From assembly GCA_002367815.1 (NCBI GenBank), contig DFDG01000066.1, forward strand, positions 48,513 to 78,680: a stretch of 30,168 nt of DNA. Reading direction: 5' to 3'. The translations under genes were made by a program, and so were the position numbers. Of the stretch, positions 8,077-15,761 are shown piece by piece. This DNA comes from Opitutaceae bacterium UBA3033 (GTDB lineage: Bacteria > Verrucomicrobiota > Verrucomicrobiia > Opitutales > Opitutaceae). Numbering within the stretch: position 1 is the first letter of the stretch; every line of letters begins with the position of its first letter. The notes beneath the pieces were generated by a model, which worked only from the letters and a program-made list of their open reading frames with translations, made no database searches and had not been told where the DNA came from.

Positions 8077-8799
8077 TCACTCCGGCAAACGGTGCATCCG
8101 GAAGACCCGGCGCCAGAGCAAAAAACCAATCCACGCCAACAGCATCGTGATGACCGTATGGCTCAGGTAATGCGATCCCTTCAGCATTTGGTAGAGGCCC
8201 ATCGACCAGCCAAAACTCAGGGCCAGAGCCAGTCCAATTCGCTGTCCCCGGCGACTCAGGGCCAGCCCCATGAGGGCCACCAACGCAAAACCGCCACTCG
8301 CATGTCCGGCGGGAAAACAACGACCGCGACGCTCGGGTCGATCATTCTCCGGGTAGCACTCCACCACCCGCACATAGGGCACATCGCCGCCGTAACGGCG
8401 GATATCGGAGGGACAAAAAATGTTGGTGGTCGCCTTCAGCTGGCCAATCACCGCGGGCACGGTGCCGATCGTCAGAAATGCGATCCACAAATGCTTCCGA
8501 CCGATCTTGGCCAACGGCAACCGCGACCGCCATTTTTGCGGCATCGCCGCCAAGATCAGAATACCGAAACCGGCAATGATGATCAATATTTTCGGGCCAT
8601 CATAAAACCAGAGCCGCGGGCCGGCAGCATTGCCGTCCACCAACCATTGCGGCGTGTCCGATTGATAAAAATGATCCTGCACCCACAAATCCACTCCGGT
8701 GAATTCAAAGAGCACAAAGAGCAGCGCGAGCAGCCCAACCGTTGGCCAAAAGGTGCTATCAATACGCCAAAGAGCAGGTTTTTCCGAAGATGCGTTCAT
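8077..8799 (-). CDS. PAP2-family membrane phosphatase
   Basis: Membrane phosphatase of 240 residues with about six transmembrane helices. The active-site signature is present in the variant used by lipid-phosphatase-like PAP2 proteins: CPSDIRRYGGDVPYV in place of the simple KxxxxxxRP motif, then GRCFPAGHASGGF (PAGH instead of PSGH) with the catalytic histidine, and GSHYLSHTV with the nucleophilic histidine. All three catalytic elements are there, so I expect an active enzyme. The likely substrate is a lipid phosphate or pyrophosphate, such as undecaprenyl pyrophosphate or lipid A, cleaved on the periplasmic face; this is inferred from family only. It is convergent with LptF/G and divergent from the interrupted secreted-protein gene, with about 100 nt of shared upstream DNA. 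Confidence 0.88.
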   Translation of the reverse strand: MNASSEKPALWRIDSTFWPTVGLLALLFVLFEFTGVDLWVQDHFYQSDTPQWLVDGNAAGPRLWFYDGPKILIIIAGFGILILAAMPQKWRSRLPLAKIGRKHLWIAFLTIGTVPAVIGQLKATTNIFCPSDIRRYGGDVPYVRVVECYPENDRPERRGRCFPAGHASGGFALVALMGLALSRRGQRIGLALALSFGWSMGLYQMLKGSHYLSHTVITMLLAWIGFLLWRRVFRMHRLPE

Positions 8800-8898
8800 G
8801 CAAAATTCGAAGGCAAAGAGACAGGAAAAATCGCCTCACGGCCACAACCAAATGTGACTCTATCATCTCGACTTGATCCTCCCCACGGGCAGGCTGGC

Positions 8899-9528
8899 AT
8901 GATTCAAAAGCGCATGAAATTTCGTTTACTGGTCGTCGTGGTTTTGAGCCTTACCGCACGTTCGTTGCTCGCCGTTCCCTGCATCTCCATCGGTGGCATG
9001 AAATTGGAGCGAGCCACCGCCCTCACAGATACCGATACTCAGTTGCGCGAGTATCTGCCCTCAGGTGAAACCCTTGATCATTGGAATCGCATGGCCTCGG
9101 CGTAGATCCTGAAACAGGAAAAGAATTCCAAAAAGTTTCTCGCGCGGTTGTCAGAGGAGTTTCAACAGAACAATCCCATGGCGAAAACCCGGTTCTTTCA
9201 GAACGACAAGAGACAGACCGTCTTGGATTCCATCACCTTCGCTCCAGCCGATTCATCGGTCAAATACGCCGAACGGAGTCTGATGCGAGCGCACTATGCG
9301 AAAGGCACCGGGCTGGTGGTTTTCAAATGCGCACTGCGTCTTTATAAACTGGATAAGGATAGCAGCAATGTAATCGCCAGCGAACGGGGCCGGTTGTTGG
9401 CCCCCTTTGTGGCCGCAACTTTCGATGAGTAGGATGACTCCGTGATAAAGTCCCAAGAGGATCTGCAATCCAACGTCGAAAGATTGGCCCGCGAAGGTTG
9501 GGAAAATCCGACCGATACGGTGGATTAA
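8899..9528 (+). pseudogene. Small secreted protein gene interrupted by two in-frame TAG codons
   Basis: One reading frame runs from ATG 8899 (or the better signal-peptide start ATG 8914, MKFRLLVVVVLSL) to TAA 9526-9528. It is broken only by TAG at 9103-9105 and TAG at 9430-9432. The three pieces look like parts of one protein of about 204 residues. The first carries a signal peptide and REYLPSGETLDHW, the second runs from ILKQEKNSKKF to FVAATFDE, and the last is a charged tail of 31 residues. The YLPxGExLxxW pattern resembles, from memory, small secreted proteins of unknown function. No frameshift is needed to join the parts. The simplest reading is a recent pseudogene with two point mutations. 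Readthrough or amber recoding is less likely, since TAG ends other intact genes here (for example purB and LptF/G). The middle piece could in principle start at ATG 9178. Confidence 0.7.
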
Positions 9529-9574
9529 ATCATTGGTGCTTCACGGCAGGAATTTCGCCGCGCCTTCATCTGCC

Positions 9575-10537
9575 CTAGTTCGTTTCCTTCGGGAATTTGC
9601 TGCGCCACCATTGCTTAAAGTTGAAGCTCACGCGGAGTTTTCCGCTCAATCCAAAATCAGATCCGTCCGTGCCATGGCTCACCCGTGTGCTGACTCCGAG
9701 AAACCAATCTCCCTTGGCGTTGAACGTATATTTCTTGGGCAGTTTCCAAATGATCCCCGGGCGAATGGAAAACACGTCGCGGTTTCTTATGCCCGTTAGT
9801 CGGGTCGTCGCATAGGAAGCCTCAAAAGTATAACTGTGGTGGGCCCGTTGCCACACTACGCCACCGGTCACGTTGACTGAATCGTCACCCAAATCGTTTT
9901 TCTCCAGCACCACTGGTCGGCCAGTCGTTGAAACATCATCCGCTCCAACGTTCCAAAATACCCGCCAGTCCGGGAGTGATTCGAGCTCCCGCGAAAACGA
10001 TGCGTAATAGGATAAATGCCTCAGACCGTCACTGACATCGGAGGGAGGGCTGCTCACGGGCGTCCGATAATCAACGCCCACGCCCGTATCCCAATGCGCC
10101 CACAGGCGCTGACCAATGCGATATTTCGTGCTGAGGTTCAAACTGGAGAACCCATTTTTCTCGAACCAGTTTTTATCGCCAAATCCATGGGAAAAATAGC
10201 CCTCCACCCCGCCGGTAACTTCCCATTGCCCAGTGATACCATAACGCAAACTCAACGGCACGCGCAGATAGTCCTTGCGATGAAAATCTCCGAAGTGCGG
10301 TCGAAACAAAAGTTTCACCCGATGCTTCTTTACCGTGCCGGGTAACGCACTGTTGAACACACCGTCGATCTGCATGTCATCATCAGAAACTTTTGTTTCC
10401 TCCGTCCCGGCACTTTGGGCCCTCAGTCCAGAGACCAATTGAAACAGCAATACAGCCAATAAAAGGCGGCCGAATGACTTTTCTAAACTATATCGATCAG
10501 GGGTTGGTTGGAGCCGTCTGGTAACGTTCGAGTTCAT
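9575..10537 (-). CDS. Predicted outer-membrane beta-barrel protein
   Basis: About 320 residues beginning with a signal peptide: an N-terminal polar stretch, then FGRLLLAVLLFQLVSGLRA with probable cleavage before QS. The mature part is rich in alternating polar/hydrophobic strands ending in aromatic residues, such as YLRVPLSLRYGITG, SLNLSTKYRIG, HSYTFEASYATTR and YTFNAKGDWFLGVS. Its last residues include VSFNFKQWW, all suggesting an outer-membrane beta-barrel of roughly 12 strands. I do not recognise a specific family or substrate. No ATG lies between the signal peptide and the upstream gene's stop, so ATG 10537 inside the LtaS-like gene is the best start. This gives a 41-nt overlap and implies translational coupling to that gene. 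Reading extends upstream to 10651 without family support. Confidence 0.75.
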   Translation of the reverse strand: MNSNVTRRLQPTPDRYSLEKSFGRLLLAVLLFQLVSGLRAQSAGTEETKVSDDDMQIDGVFNSALPGTVKKHRVKLLFRPHFGDFHRKDYLRVPLSLRYGITGQWEVTGGVEGYFSHGFGDKNWFEKNGFSSLNLSTKYRIGQRLWAHWDTGVGVDYRTPVSSPPSDVSDGLRHLSYYASFSRELESLPDWRVFWNVGADDVSTTGRPVVLEKNDLGDDSVNVTGGVVWQRAHHSYTFEASYATTRLTGIRNRDVFSIRPGIIWKLPKKYTFNAKGDWFLGVSTRVSHGTDGSDFGLSGKLRVSFNFKQWWRSKFPKETN

Positions 10538-12485
10538 TAGGGGTAAGTTTTCGATAGGTGTCTCGCGCATACATGGCGGCCGCAGTTTGATAATAGGCCA
10601 CCGCGTCATCGCGGAAAGCTTCTTCCACTTCCGCCAACGGGGTGAGCGCAAATGTCTCTGGATCGAAGTCGAACTGACTGACTTGCCGCACAGGTTTTAA
10701 AATCGTGAGCTGCTGGTCCCGAAACATCCCAAGCTTTTGATAATTGCCCACAAAAGCCTGGGGGCGGCCCTTGGTTTTCATCACATCCCAACCATAGAAA
10801 CGACTGGCATAGCTCCAGTTGAGCAGGCCCAACAATGTCGGTGGGTAGTCAATCTGGCTCATCAGAGTATTGACCCGGCCAGCTTTGATCTGCCCGCCCG
10901 GGGCATAAATCAGCAACGGGATGTGATAGTTCTGCACGGGCAATTCACTTTTGCCGGCCACTGAGGCGCAGTGATCGGAAACGATCACGAAGATGGTGTT
11001 CTTAAACCATGGTTTTTTCGCGGCATCCTCGAGAAACTTGTTGATTGCGTAATCGGTGTATTTCACCCCGCCATCGCGACCCGATATCTTGGAGGGCAGA
11101 TCGATCTTCCCTTCAGGATACGTGAATGGCCGGTGGTTCGATGTCGTCATCACAAAGTAGTGAAAGGGCTTGCCGCGGGCCGCTCCTTGATCCGCCTCGC
11201 GCAATGTCCAGTTGAACAAATCCTCGTCACACGCTCCCCACGCATTCGCAAACGTGATGTCCTCTTTTCCCACCGAGGTGCGATCAACAATGCGGTAACC
11301 ATTGTTGCCGAAAAATGCGTTCATATTGTCAAAGTAGCCATAGCCACTGTAGATGAACGCCGTGTCGTAGCCTTGGCTGCGAAACACACTCCCGAGCGAA
11401 AACATATCCGCATTGCGCGGTCGCTTCACAATCGAGCGACCGGGCGTCGGCGGCAGCGACAGCGTCATCGCTTCCATCCCGCGCACCGTGCGCGTGCCGG
11501 TCGCGTAGTAGTGGTCGAAAACCAAACTTTTTTCCACCAGCGCATCAAGATGCGGGGTAATGCTGGAACCGGGGTTATACGTCCCCATGAAACTCGCACT
11601 CAAACTCTCAACCGTGATTTGGATGACGTTGGGCTTGATTGGTGGGCCATCGTTACTGACATAACGCAAGGTATCGTGGGGGTTATCGCCCAACATTACG
11701 GCGCCGTCGGCCGCCAGCTGCGGGCGCAAGCGCGCAAAGGCATCATCCAAAGGCATCGAAGGATAAAAGGTTTTGTAATCGAGCTCGTTGTTCCGAAACG
11801 CCGCGACAAACGACCACGGGCCGTTCTTCGCCAGCTCGCGGTTGTAGTCATTGCGAAACTCCGGCAGCTGCCGCGAATCGATCAACAAACCAAAAACCAG
11901 CGGCACTACAAACCAGCCCAGCCCGGTCAGCCAACGACGCTTGGTCGACACCAAGGGGGCACCCATCCAAAGCGCAATCAGGCCGGTTCGCGCCAGCAGC
12001 CCGTAAATCAAAACCGTGCCCAATGCGATCCCGCCAAAAATCGCGGGCATATTGTAGGACTCACGGATGTTGGCGATGACCTCGGTCGTGTAGACCAGAT
12101 AGTCCACCGCGATGAAATTGAAGCGCACGGAAAATTCATCCCAAAACGTCCATTCGGATACGGACGTAAAAAGCAGATTGGCCGTGATGCCCAAACCCGC
12201 CAAATGCGTGAGCACCCGCGCCCATCGCCACTCAAACCACTTCGCCGGGAGCAGGGTCAGCCCTAGCGTGATCGGCAGTGACCACAAACCAGCGGCCGCC
12301 ACATCGAAAATAAAGCCCCAGAAAAATGATGCGAGCAGGCTCGGATTCCAGCCCACCTCCCCGGCCGACTTCATCAAAAGCGCCAACCGCACCAGGGTCG
12401 ATAAACCGACAAACAAGGCGATGAATAGCACCGTGCCACCGTGGCGGGTGACCACAAGTCGCTGAAGGGAGGAGGGGAGTTTCAT
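10497..12485 (-). CDS. LtaS-like membrane-anchored sulfatase/phosphoglycerol transferase family protein
   Basis: A 662-residue membrane protein with about five N-terminal transmembrane helices (roughly residues 15-38, 52-80, 92-112, 145-178 and 188-205). An alkaline-phosphatase-superfamily catalytic domain (about 280-600) follows. Members of this group (LtaS, OpgB, Mdo-type) move phosphoglycerol or phosphoethanolamine groups, or hydrolyse phospho/sulfo esters, at the outer face of the membrane. Visible active-site elements are Glu293 in QITVESLSASFMG, the probable nucleophilic threonine in GTRTVRGMEA (331-340), SNHRPF, and the metal-binding VIVSDHCAS. The substrate is unknown; in a Gram-negative cell a glucan or lipid headgroup is plausible. 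I prefer ATG 12485 over 12524 because the latter adds 13 polar residues. Its stop lies inside the 5' end of the beta-barrel gene. Confidence 0.87.
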   Translation of the reverse strand: MKLPSSLQRLVVTRHGGTVLFIALFVGLSTLVRLALLMKSAGEVGWNPSLLASFFWGFIFDVAAAGLWSLPITLGLTLLPAKWFEWRWARVLTHLAGLGITANLLFTSVSEWTFWDEFSVRFNFIAVDYLVYTTEVIANIRESYNMPAIFGGIALGTVLIYGLLARTGLIALWMGAPLVSTKRRWLTGLGWFVVPLVFGLLIDSRQLPEFRNDYNRELAKNGPWSFVAAFRNNELDYKTFYPSMPLDDAFARLRPQLAADGAVMLGDNPHDTLRYVSNDGPPIKPNVIQITVESLSASFMGTYNPGSSITPHLDALVEKSLVFDHYYATGTRTVRGMEAMTLSLPPTPGRSIVKRPRNADMFSLGSVFRSQGYDTAFIYSGYGYFDNMNAFFGNNGYRIVDRTSVGKEDITFANAWGACDEDLFNWTLREADQGAARGKPFHYFVMTTSNHRPFTYPEGKIDLPSKISGRDGGVKYTDYAINKFLEDAAKKPWFKNTIFVIVSDHCASVAGKSELPVQNYHIPLLIYAPGGQIKAGRVNTLMSQIDYPPTLLGLLNWSYASRFYGWDVMKTKGRPQAFVGNYQKLGMFRDQQLTILKPVRQVSQFDFDPETFALTPLAEVEEAFRDDAVAYYQTAAAMYARDTYRKLTPNELERYQTAPTNP

Positions 12486-12624
12486 CAATAGTGGGTCGGA
12501 GCAGGTATCAGAATAAACCAGCACACGGAACTGCGATTAGATCGAAATGCAAACATGCGACCCTGCCCCAGGGCGAGATTTTTTGGCGTGCGCCGCCGGG
12601 CAGTTCGTGTGCTACTAACCAACC

Positions 12625-13746
12625 ATGCCAGAAAAACCGTTTATCTTTATCTGTGGCGCCGACGATTTTCTCGTCGATCGCTTGGGCAAAGAACGCTTTG
12701 CGGCCATGGCCAGTGAGGTGGCGGACGAATTTTCCCGGGAAATCCTCAGTGGTTTTGCCAACAATGTGGGTGAGGTCGAATCGACCATCAATCGCTTCCG
12801 CGACAGTGTTCAGACCGTCTCCATGTTTGGCGGCAAACGCGTGGTCTGGCTGAAAGATGTTAATTTTCTCGCCGATACCGTCACCGGTCGCGCCGACAGC
12901 ACCCTCAAACTGGTCGAAGATCTGAAGGAACTGCTCGAAAAAATTAATCCCGATGAGACGGCCGTGTTGGTGACGGCGGCACCGGTGGATCGACGCCGGT
13001 CTTTCCCCAAGTGGTGCGAAAAAAATTCCGACTTCACCCTCGTCGGCGGCACCGATGACGGCGACGCCCTAGTCGGCGTGATCTTGGCCGAGGCCAAGGC
13101 GCTTGGCGTGAACATTACACCCGACGCCACCCGGTTGTTGCTGGCCAAAGTCGGCGCCAACACCCGTTTGATCGTCGAGGAAGTGCGCAAGCTTTCCACC
13201 TACATCGATCTGCCCTCCGGAGCCTCGGCGAAGGAGGGTGAGGGCGCCACCATCGAGGAATCCCACGTAGCGGAGCTTACCCCCAATGTGGCCGAAGGAG
13301 ACTTCTTCGAGTCCGCCGAGGCGTTTTTCAGTGCCAATCTCAAATGGACTCTGGCGGCATTGGAACGGCATTTCTTTGCCGGGGGTGATGCCAGACCAGT
13401 CATCAGTGCGCTCCAAAATCGCAATCGCATCCTAATCCAAGTGCGGGCCCTGATCGATAGCGGGGAAGCCCGAATCGGCGGCCGCGGTTTGGAGGGCTTG
13501 CCGCAAGCCGCCCCCAACTACGCGGAGAAATTCGGCGAGGCCGTCTCCGAGAAAAGCGCGTTTAATCTTTTTACGCAAAACGCGTGGTATGTCGGCAAAC
13601 TCGCCTCCAGTGCCAAGTTGCCCAACCTGCGACGTCTGATCGATAACCAGCAGGAATTCATCTCCACCTTCGAGGAAATTATCCGTCGGCCACGTGAACA
13701 GGAAGATGTCCTGCGCGAAATGGCCACGCGCTGCCTGTCGGCCTGA
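12625..13746 (+). CDS. holA: DNA polymerase III subunit delta
   Basis: The delta subunit of the clamp loader opens the beta sliding clamp for loading onto DNA. The 373-residue product is near the usual 330-350 with a small insertion. The N-terminus FIFICGADDFLVDRLGKERF is the typical HolA opening (cf. GxDxFL), followed by SGFANNVGEVESTINRFRDSVQTVSMFGGKRVVWLKD, matching the family's domain I. The later stretch LLLAKVGANTRLIVEEVRKLSTYI is domain III entry. Delta lacks a functional P-loop, consistent with no Walker A motif here. The gene starts 139 nt from the divergent LtaS-like gene; ATG 12625 has no Shine-Dalgarno. It is followed by ppnP and purB on the same strand with 65- and 54-nt gaps. 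Confidence 0.9.
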   Translation: MPEKPFIFICGADDFLVDRLGKERFAAMASEVADEFSREILSGFANNVGEVESTINRFRDSVQTVSMFGGKRVVWLKDVNFLADTVTGRADSTLKLVEDLKELLEKINPDETAVLVTAAPVDRRRSFPKWCEKNSDFTLVGGTDDGDALVGVILAEAKALGVNITPDATRLLLAKVGANTRLIVEEVRKLSTYIDLPSGASAKEGEGATIEESHVAELTPNVAEGDFFESAEAFFSANLKWTLAALERHFFAGGDARPVISALQNRNRILIQVRALIDSGEARIGGRGLEGLPQAAPNYAEKFGEAVSEKSAFNLFTQNAWYVGKLASSAKLPNLRRLIDNQQEFISTFEEIIRRPREQEDVLREMATRCLSA

Positions 13747-13811
13747 TTTTGGGGGCCATGACAATGGGCAGACTTGCCTCACTTGCGTCGGGATGACGGA
13801 ATGGGTTTCCC

Positions 13812-14138
13812 ATGTCCTCCCTCCCCTCCGCATTCACCGGCGTCACCGTTCACCCCAAGGCCAACGTTTATTTCGATGGCAATGTTATCAGCCACACCGT
13901 GTTCTTCCCCGACGGATCGAAGAAAACCCTCGGGTTGATCTACCCCGGTAGCTACCACTTCGGCACCGCCGCCGCCGAGCGGATGGAAATCATTGCTGGC
14001 TCCTGCACCGTCATACTCGACGGCAGCACCGCCGGGGCATCATACGGCGTCGGAGCACAATTCGATGTGCCGAGCAACAGTGGCTTCACTATCTTGAGTC
14101 CAAACGGCATCTGTGAATACATCTGCTCGTTCCTCTGA
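13812..14138 (+). CDS. ppnP: Pyrimidine/purine nucleoside phosphorylase PpnP (DUF1255)
   Basis: Small cupin-fold phosphorylase of 108 residues that splits purine and pyrimidine nucleosides with phosphate. The family pattern is followed throughout: VYFDGNVISHTVFFPDGSKKTL, then GLIYPGSYHFGTAAAERMEIIAG, the core TVILDG, the FDVPSNSGF strand and a C-terminal CEYICSFL. Length is slightly above the ~95 of E. coli PpnP. It sits between holA and purB; the link to purine metabolism through purB is suggestive only. No Shine-Dalgarno is visible before ATG 13812. A short hairpin (CGTTTGCC/GGCAAGCG, 14143-14161) follows the stop and may affect expression of purB. Confidence 0.92.
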   Translation: MSSLPSAFTGVTVHPKANVYFDGNVISHTVFFPDGSKKTLGLIYPGSYHFGTAAAERMEIIAGSCTVILDGSTAGASYGVGAQFDVPSNSGFTILSPNGICEYICSFL

Positions 14139-14192
14139 TCCGCGTTTGCCATTGGCAAGCGTCAGCGCACCCACTTATCTGACGGCTCACTC

Positions 14193-15620
14193 GTGAACGA
14201 ATCATCCCCCATCCCCAACGTCCTGGCCGAGCGCTACGCCTCGTCAGCCATCAAGGCCATCTGGTCTCAAAGTGGCCGCGTGGCCCTCGAACGTGATTTC
14301 TGGATCGCCGTCATGAAGGCCCAACGCGACCTCGGGGTCGCGATCCCGATCGAGGCAATCAAGGACTACGAAAAAGTGAAAGCGAAGATCGACCTTGCCT
14401 CCATTGATCAACGCGAGCGCATCACCCTGCATGACGTAAAAGCCCGCATCGAGGAATTTTCCGAGCTCGCCAACCGCCAGTTCATCCACCTCGGGCTAAC
14501 CAGTCGCGACCTCACGGAAAACGTGGAGCAGTTGCAAATCCTGCGCTCGCTCAAAGTGGTGCACTTCAAAGTCGCTGCTGCCCTGCTGGCCATCGGCAAA
14601 CAAGCCGAAGCGCATCGCGATCTCATGTTGACCGGCCGCACGCACAACGTGCCGGCGCAACCCACCACGCTCGGCAAACGGATCGCCATGTTTGGGCAGG
14701 AATTGCAGATCGGTTTTACCCGCCTCGGCGAGTTGATCGATCGCTATCCGGTGCGCGGCCTCAAAGGCGCGGTCGGCACACAACTCGATCAACTCACGCT
14801 CCTAGGCGGCGATACCGGAAAAGTGGATCAACTCGAACGTCGGGTGCTTAAACACCTCGGCTTTCGCGCCGCATTGGGCGCCGTCGGTCAAGTATATCCC
14901 CGCAGTCTCGATTTTGAAACCGTTACCGCGTTGCACCAGATCGCAGCTGCCGCTGCCAGTTTTTCCACAACCATCCGCCTCATGGCGGGTCAGGGTCTAT
15001 TGACCGAGGGCTTCCAAAAAGGTCAGGTCGGTTCTTCCGCCATGCCGCACAAAATGAACGCCCGAAACAGCGAGCGCATCTGCGGATTTGCCACCATCAT
15101 AAGTGGTTACGTAACCATGACTGGTGCCCTCGCCGGCCACCAGTGGAACGAGGGCGACGTATCTTGTTCTGTCGTGCGCCGAGTGGCCTTGCCCGATGCA
15201 TTTTACGCCATCGATGGTCTGCTGGAAACCTGGCTCACGGTGTTGCAGCAGATGGACGTTTTTCCTGCGGCCATCGCCGCGGAAAATGAGCGCAACCTGC
15301 CTTTCCTTGCCACCACCACGATTTTGATGGAAGCCGTCAAAGCCGGGGCCGGGCGTGAAACCGCCCACGAAGCCATCAAGGAACACGCCCTCGCCGCGGC
15401 CAAGGCCCTGCGCTCCGGTGGTGACGCAGATCTCGTCAGCCGCCTCGCCGGGGACAAGCGTGTCGGTCTCAAAATCAGCACGCTGAAACGCATTTTGGCC
15501 GAGAATCACCGCTTTGTTGGAGGTGCTCCGCATCAGGTCGATGCCTTCGTGGCCGAGGTAAAACCCCTCGCCAAACGTCATAAAGGCGCAGCCGATTACC
15601 AGCCGGGCAAGCTGCTATAG
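14193..15620 (+). CDS. purB: Adenylosuccinate lyase
   Basis: PurB cleaves SAICAR to AICAR plus fumarate and adenylosuccinate to AMP plus fumarate, in purine synthesis in the cytoplasm. The 475-residue product carries the fumarase/ASL signature SSAMPHKMNARN around residues 281-292, with the catalytic serine loop. It also has LTSRDLTENVEQLQ (LTSxDxxEN) and TGRTHNVPAQPTTLGKR, which contains the second conserved histidine. It starts at GTG 14193; no ATG lies nearby, and the downstream NESSPIPNVLAERYAS reading is the usual ASL start. The length is that of the longer ASL form (about 475) rather than the B. subtilis 431-residue form. It is followed by a hairpin terminator at 15646. Confidence 0.95.
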   Translation: MNESSPIPNVLAERYASSAIKAIWSQSGRVALERDFWIAVMKAQRDLGVAIPIEAIKDYEKVKAKIDLASIDQRERITLHDVKARIEEFSELANRQFIHLGLTSRDLTENVEQLQILRSLKVVHFKVAAALLAIGKQAEAHRDLMLTGRTHNVPAQPTTLGKRIAMFGQELQIGFTRLGELIDRYPVRGLKGAVGTQLDQLTLLGGDTGKVDQLERRVLKHLGFRAALGAVGQVYPRSLDFETVTALHQIAAAAASFSTTIRLMAGQGLLTEGFQKGQVGSSAMPHKMNARNSERICGFATIISGYVTMTGALAGHQWNEGDVSCSVVRRVALPDAFYAIDGLLETWLTVLQQMDVFPAAIAAENERNLPFLATTTILMEAVKAGAGRETAHEAIKEHALAAAKALRSGGDADLVSRLAGDKRVGLKISTLKRILAENHRFVGGAPHQVDAFVAEVKPLAKRHKGAADYQPGKLL

Positions 15621-15645
15621 GCAAATCCCGAGTAGTTGCAGCGGA

Positions 15646-15671
15646 AAACACGCCTGTTTTCAGGCGTGTTT
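15646..15671 (+). terminator. Terminator hairpin after purB
   Basis: AAACACGCCTG pairs perfectly with CAGGCGTGTTT around a TTTT loop, an 11-bp stem 26 nt after the purB stop. The T-run after the stem is short, so termination may be partial. It separates purB from the phosphofructokinase gene. Confidence 0.75.
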
Positions 15672-15761
15672 GGCTCTGTGTGAAAATTGAGTTTGCCACT
15701 GTTGGTAGCGCTGGGCCACTTTCTCCCCTCACGTTCTCTTCAAACCTTTTTACCAACTCTC

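Noticed and set aside
8250..8330. PAGH instead of PSGH in the PAP2 signature as a sign of an inactive enzyme
   Set aside because: From memory, this variant, with the CPxDxxRYGG motif, is normal in a known PAP2 subgroup, and both catalytic histidines are present.
10971..12266. A 431-residue plus-strand open frame lying antisense to the LtaS-like gene
   Set aside because: It has low-complexity, basic, shadow-like composition and no recognisable motif, whereas the minus strand carries a complete protein family with catalytic motifs.
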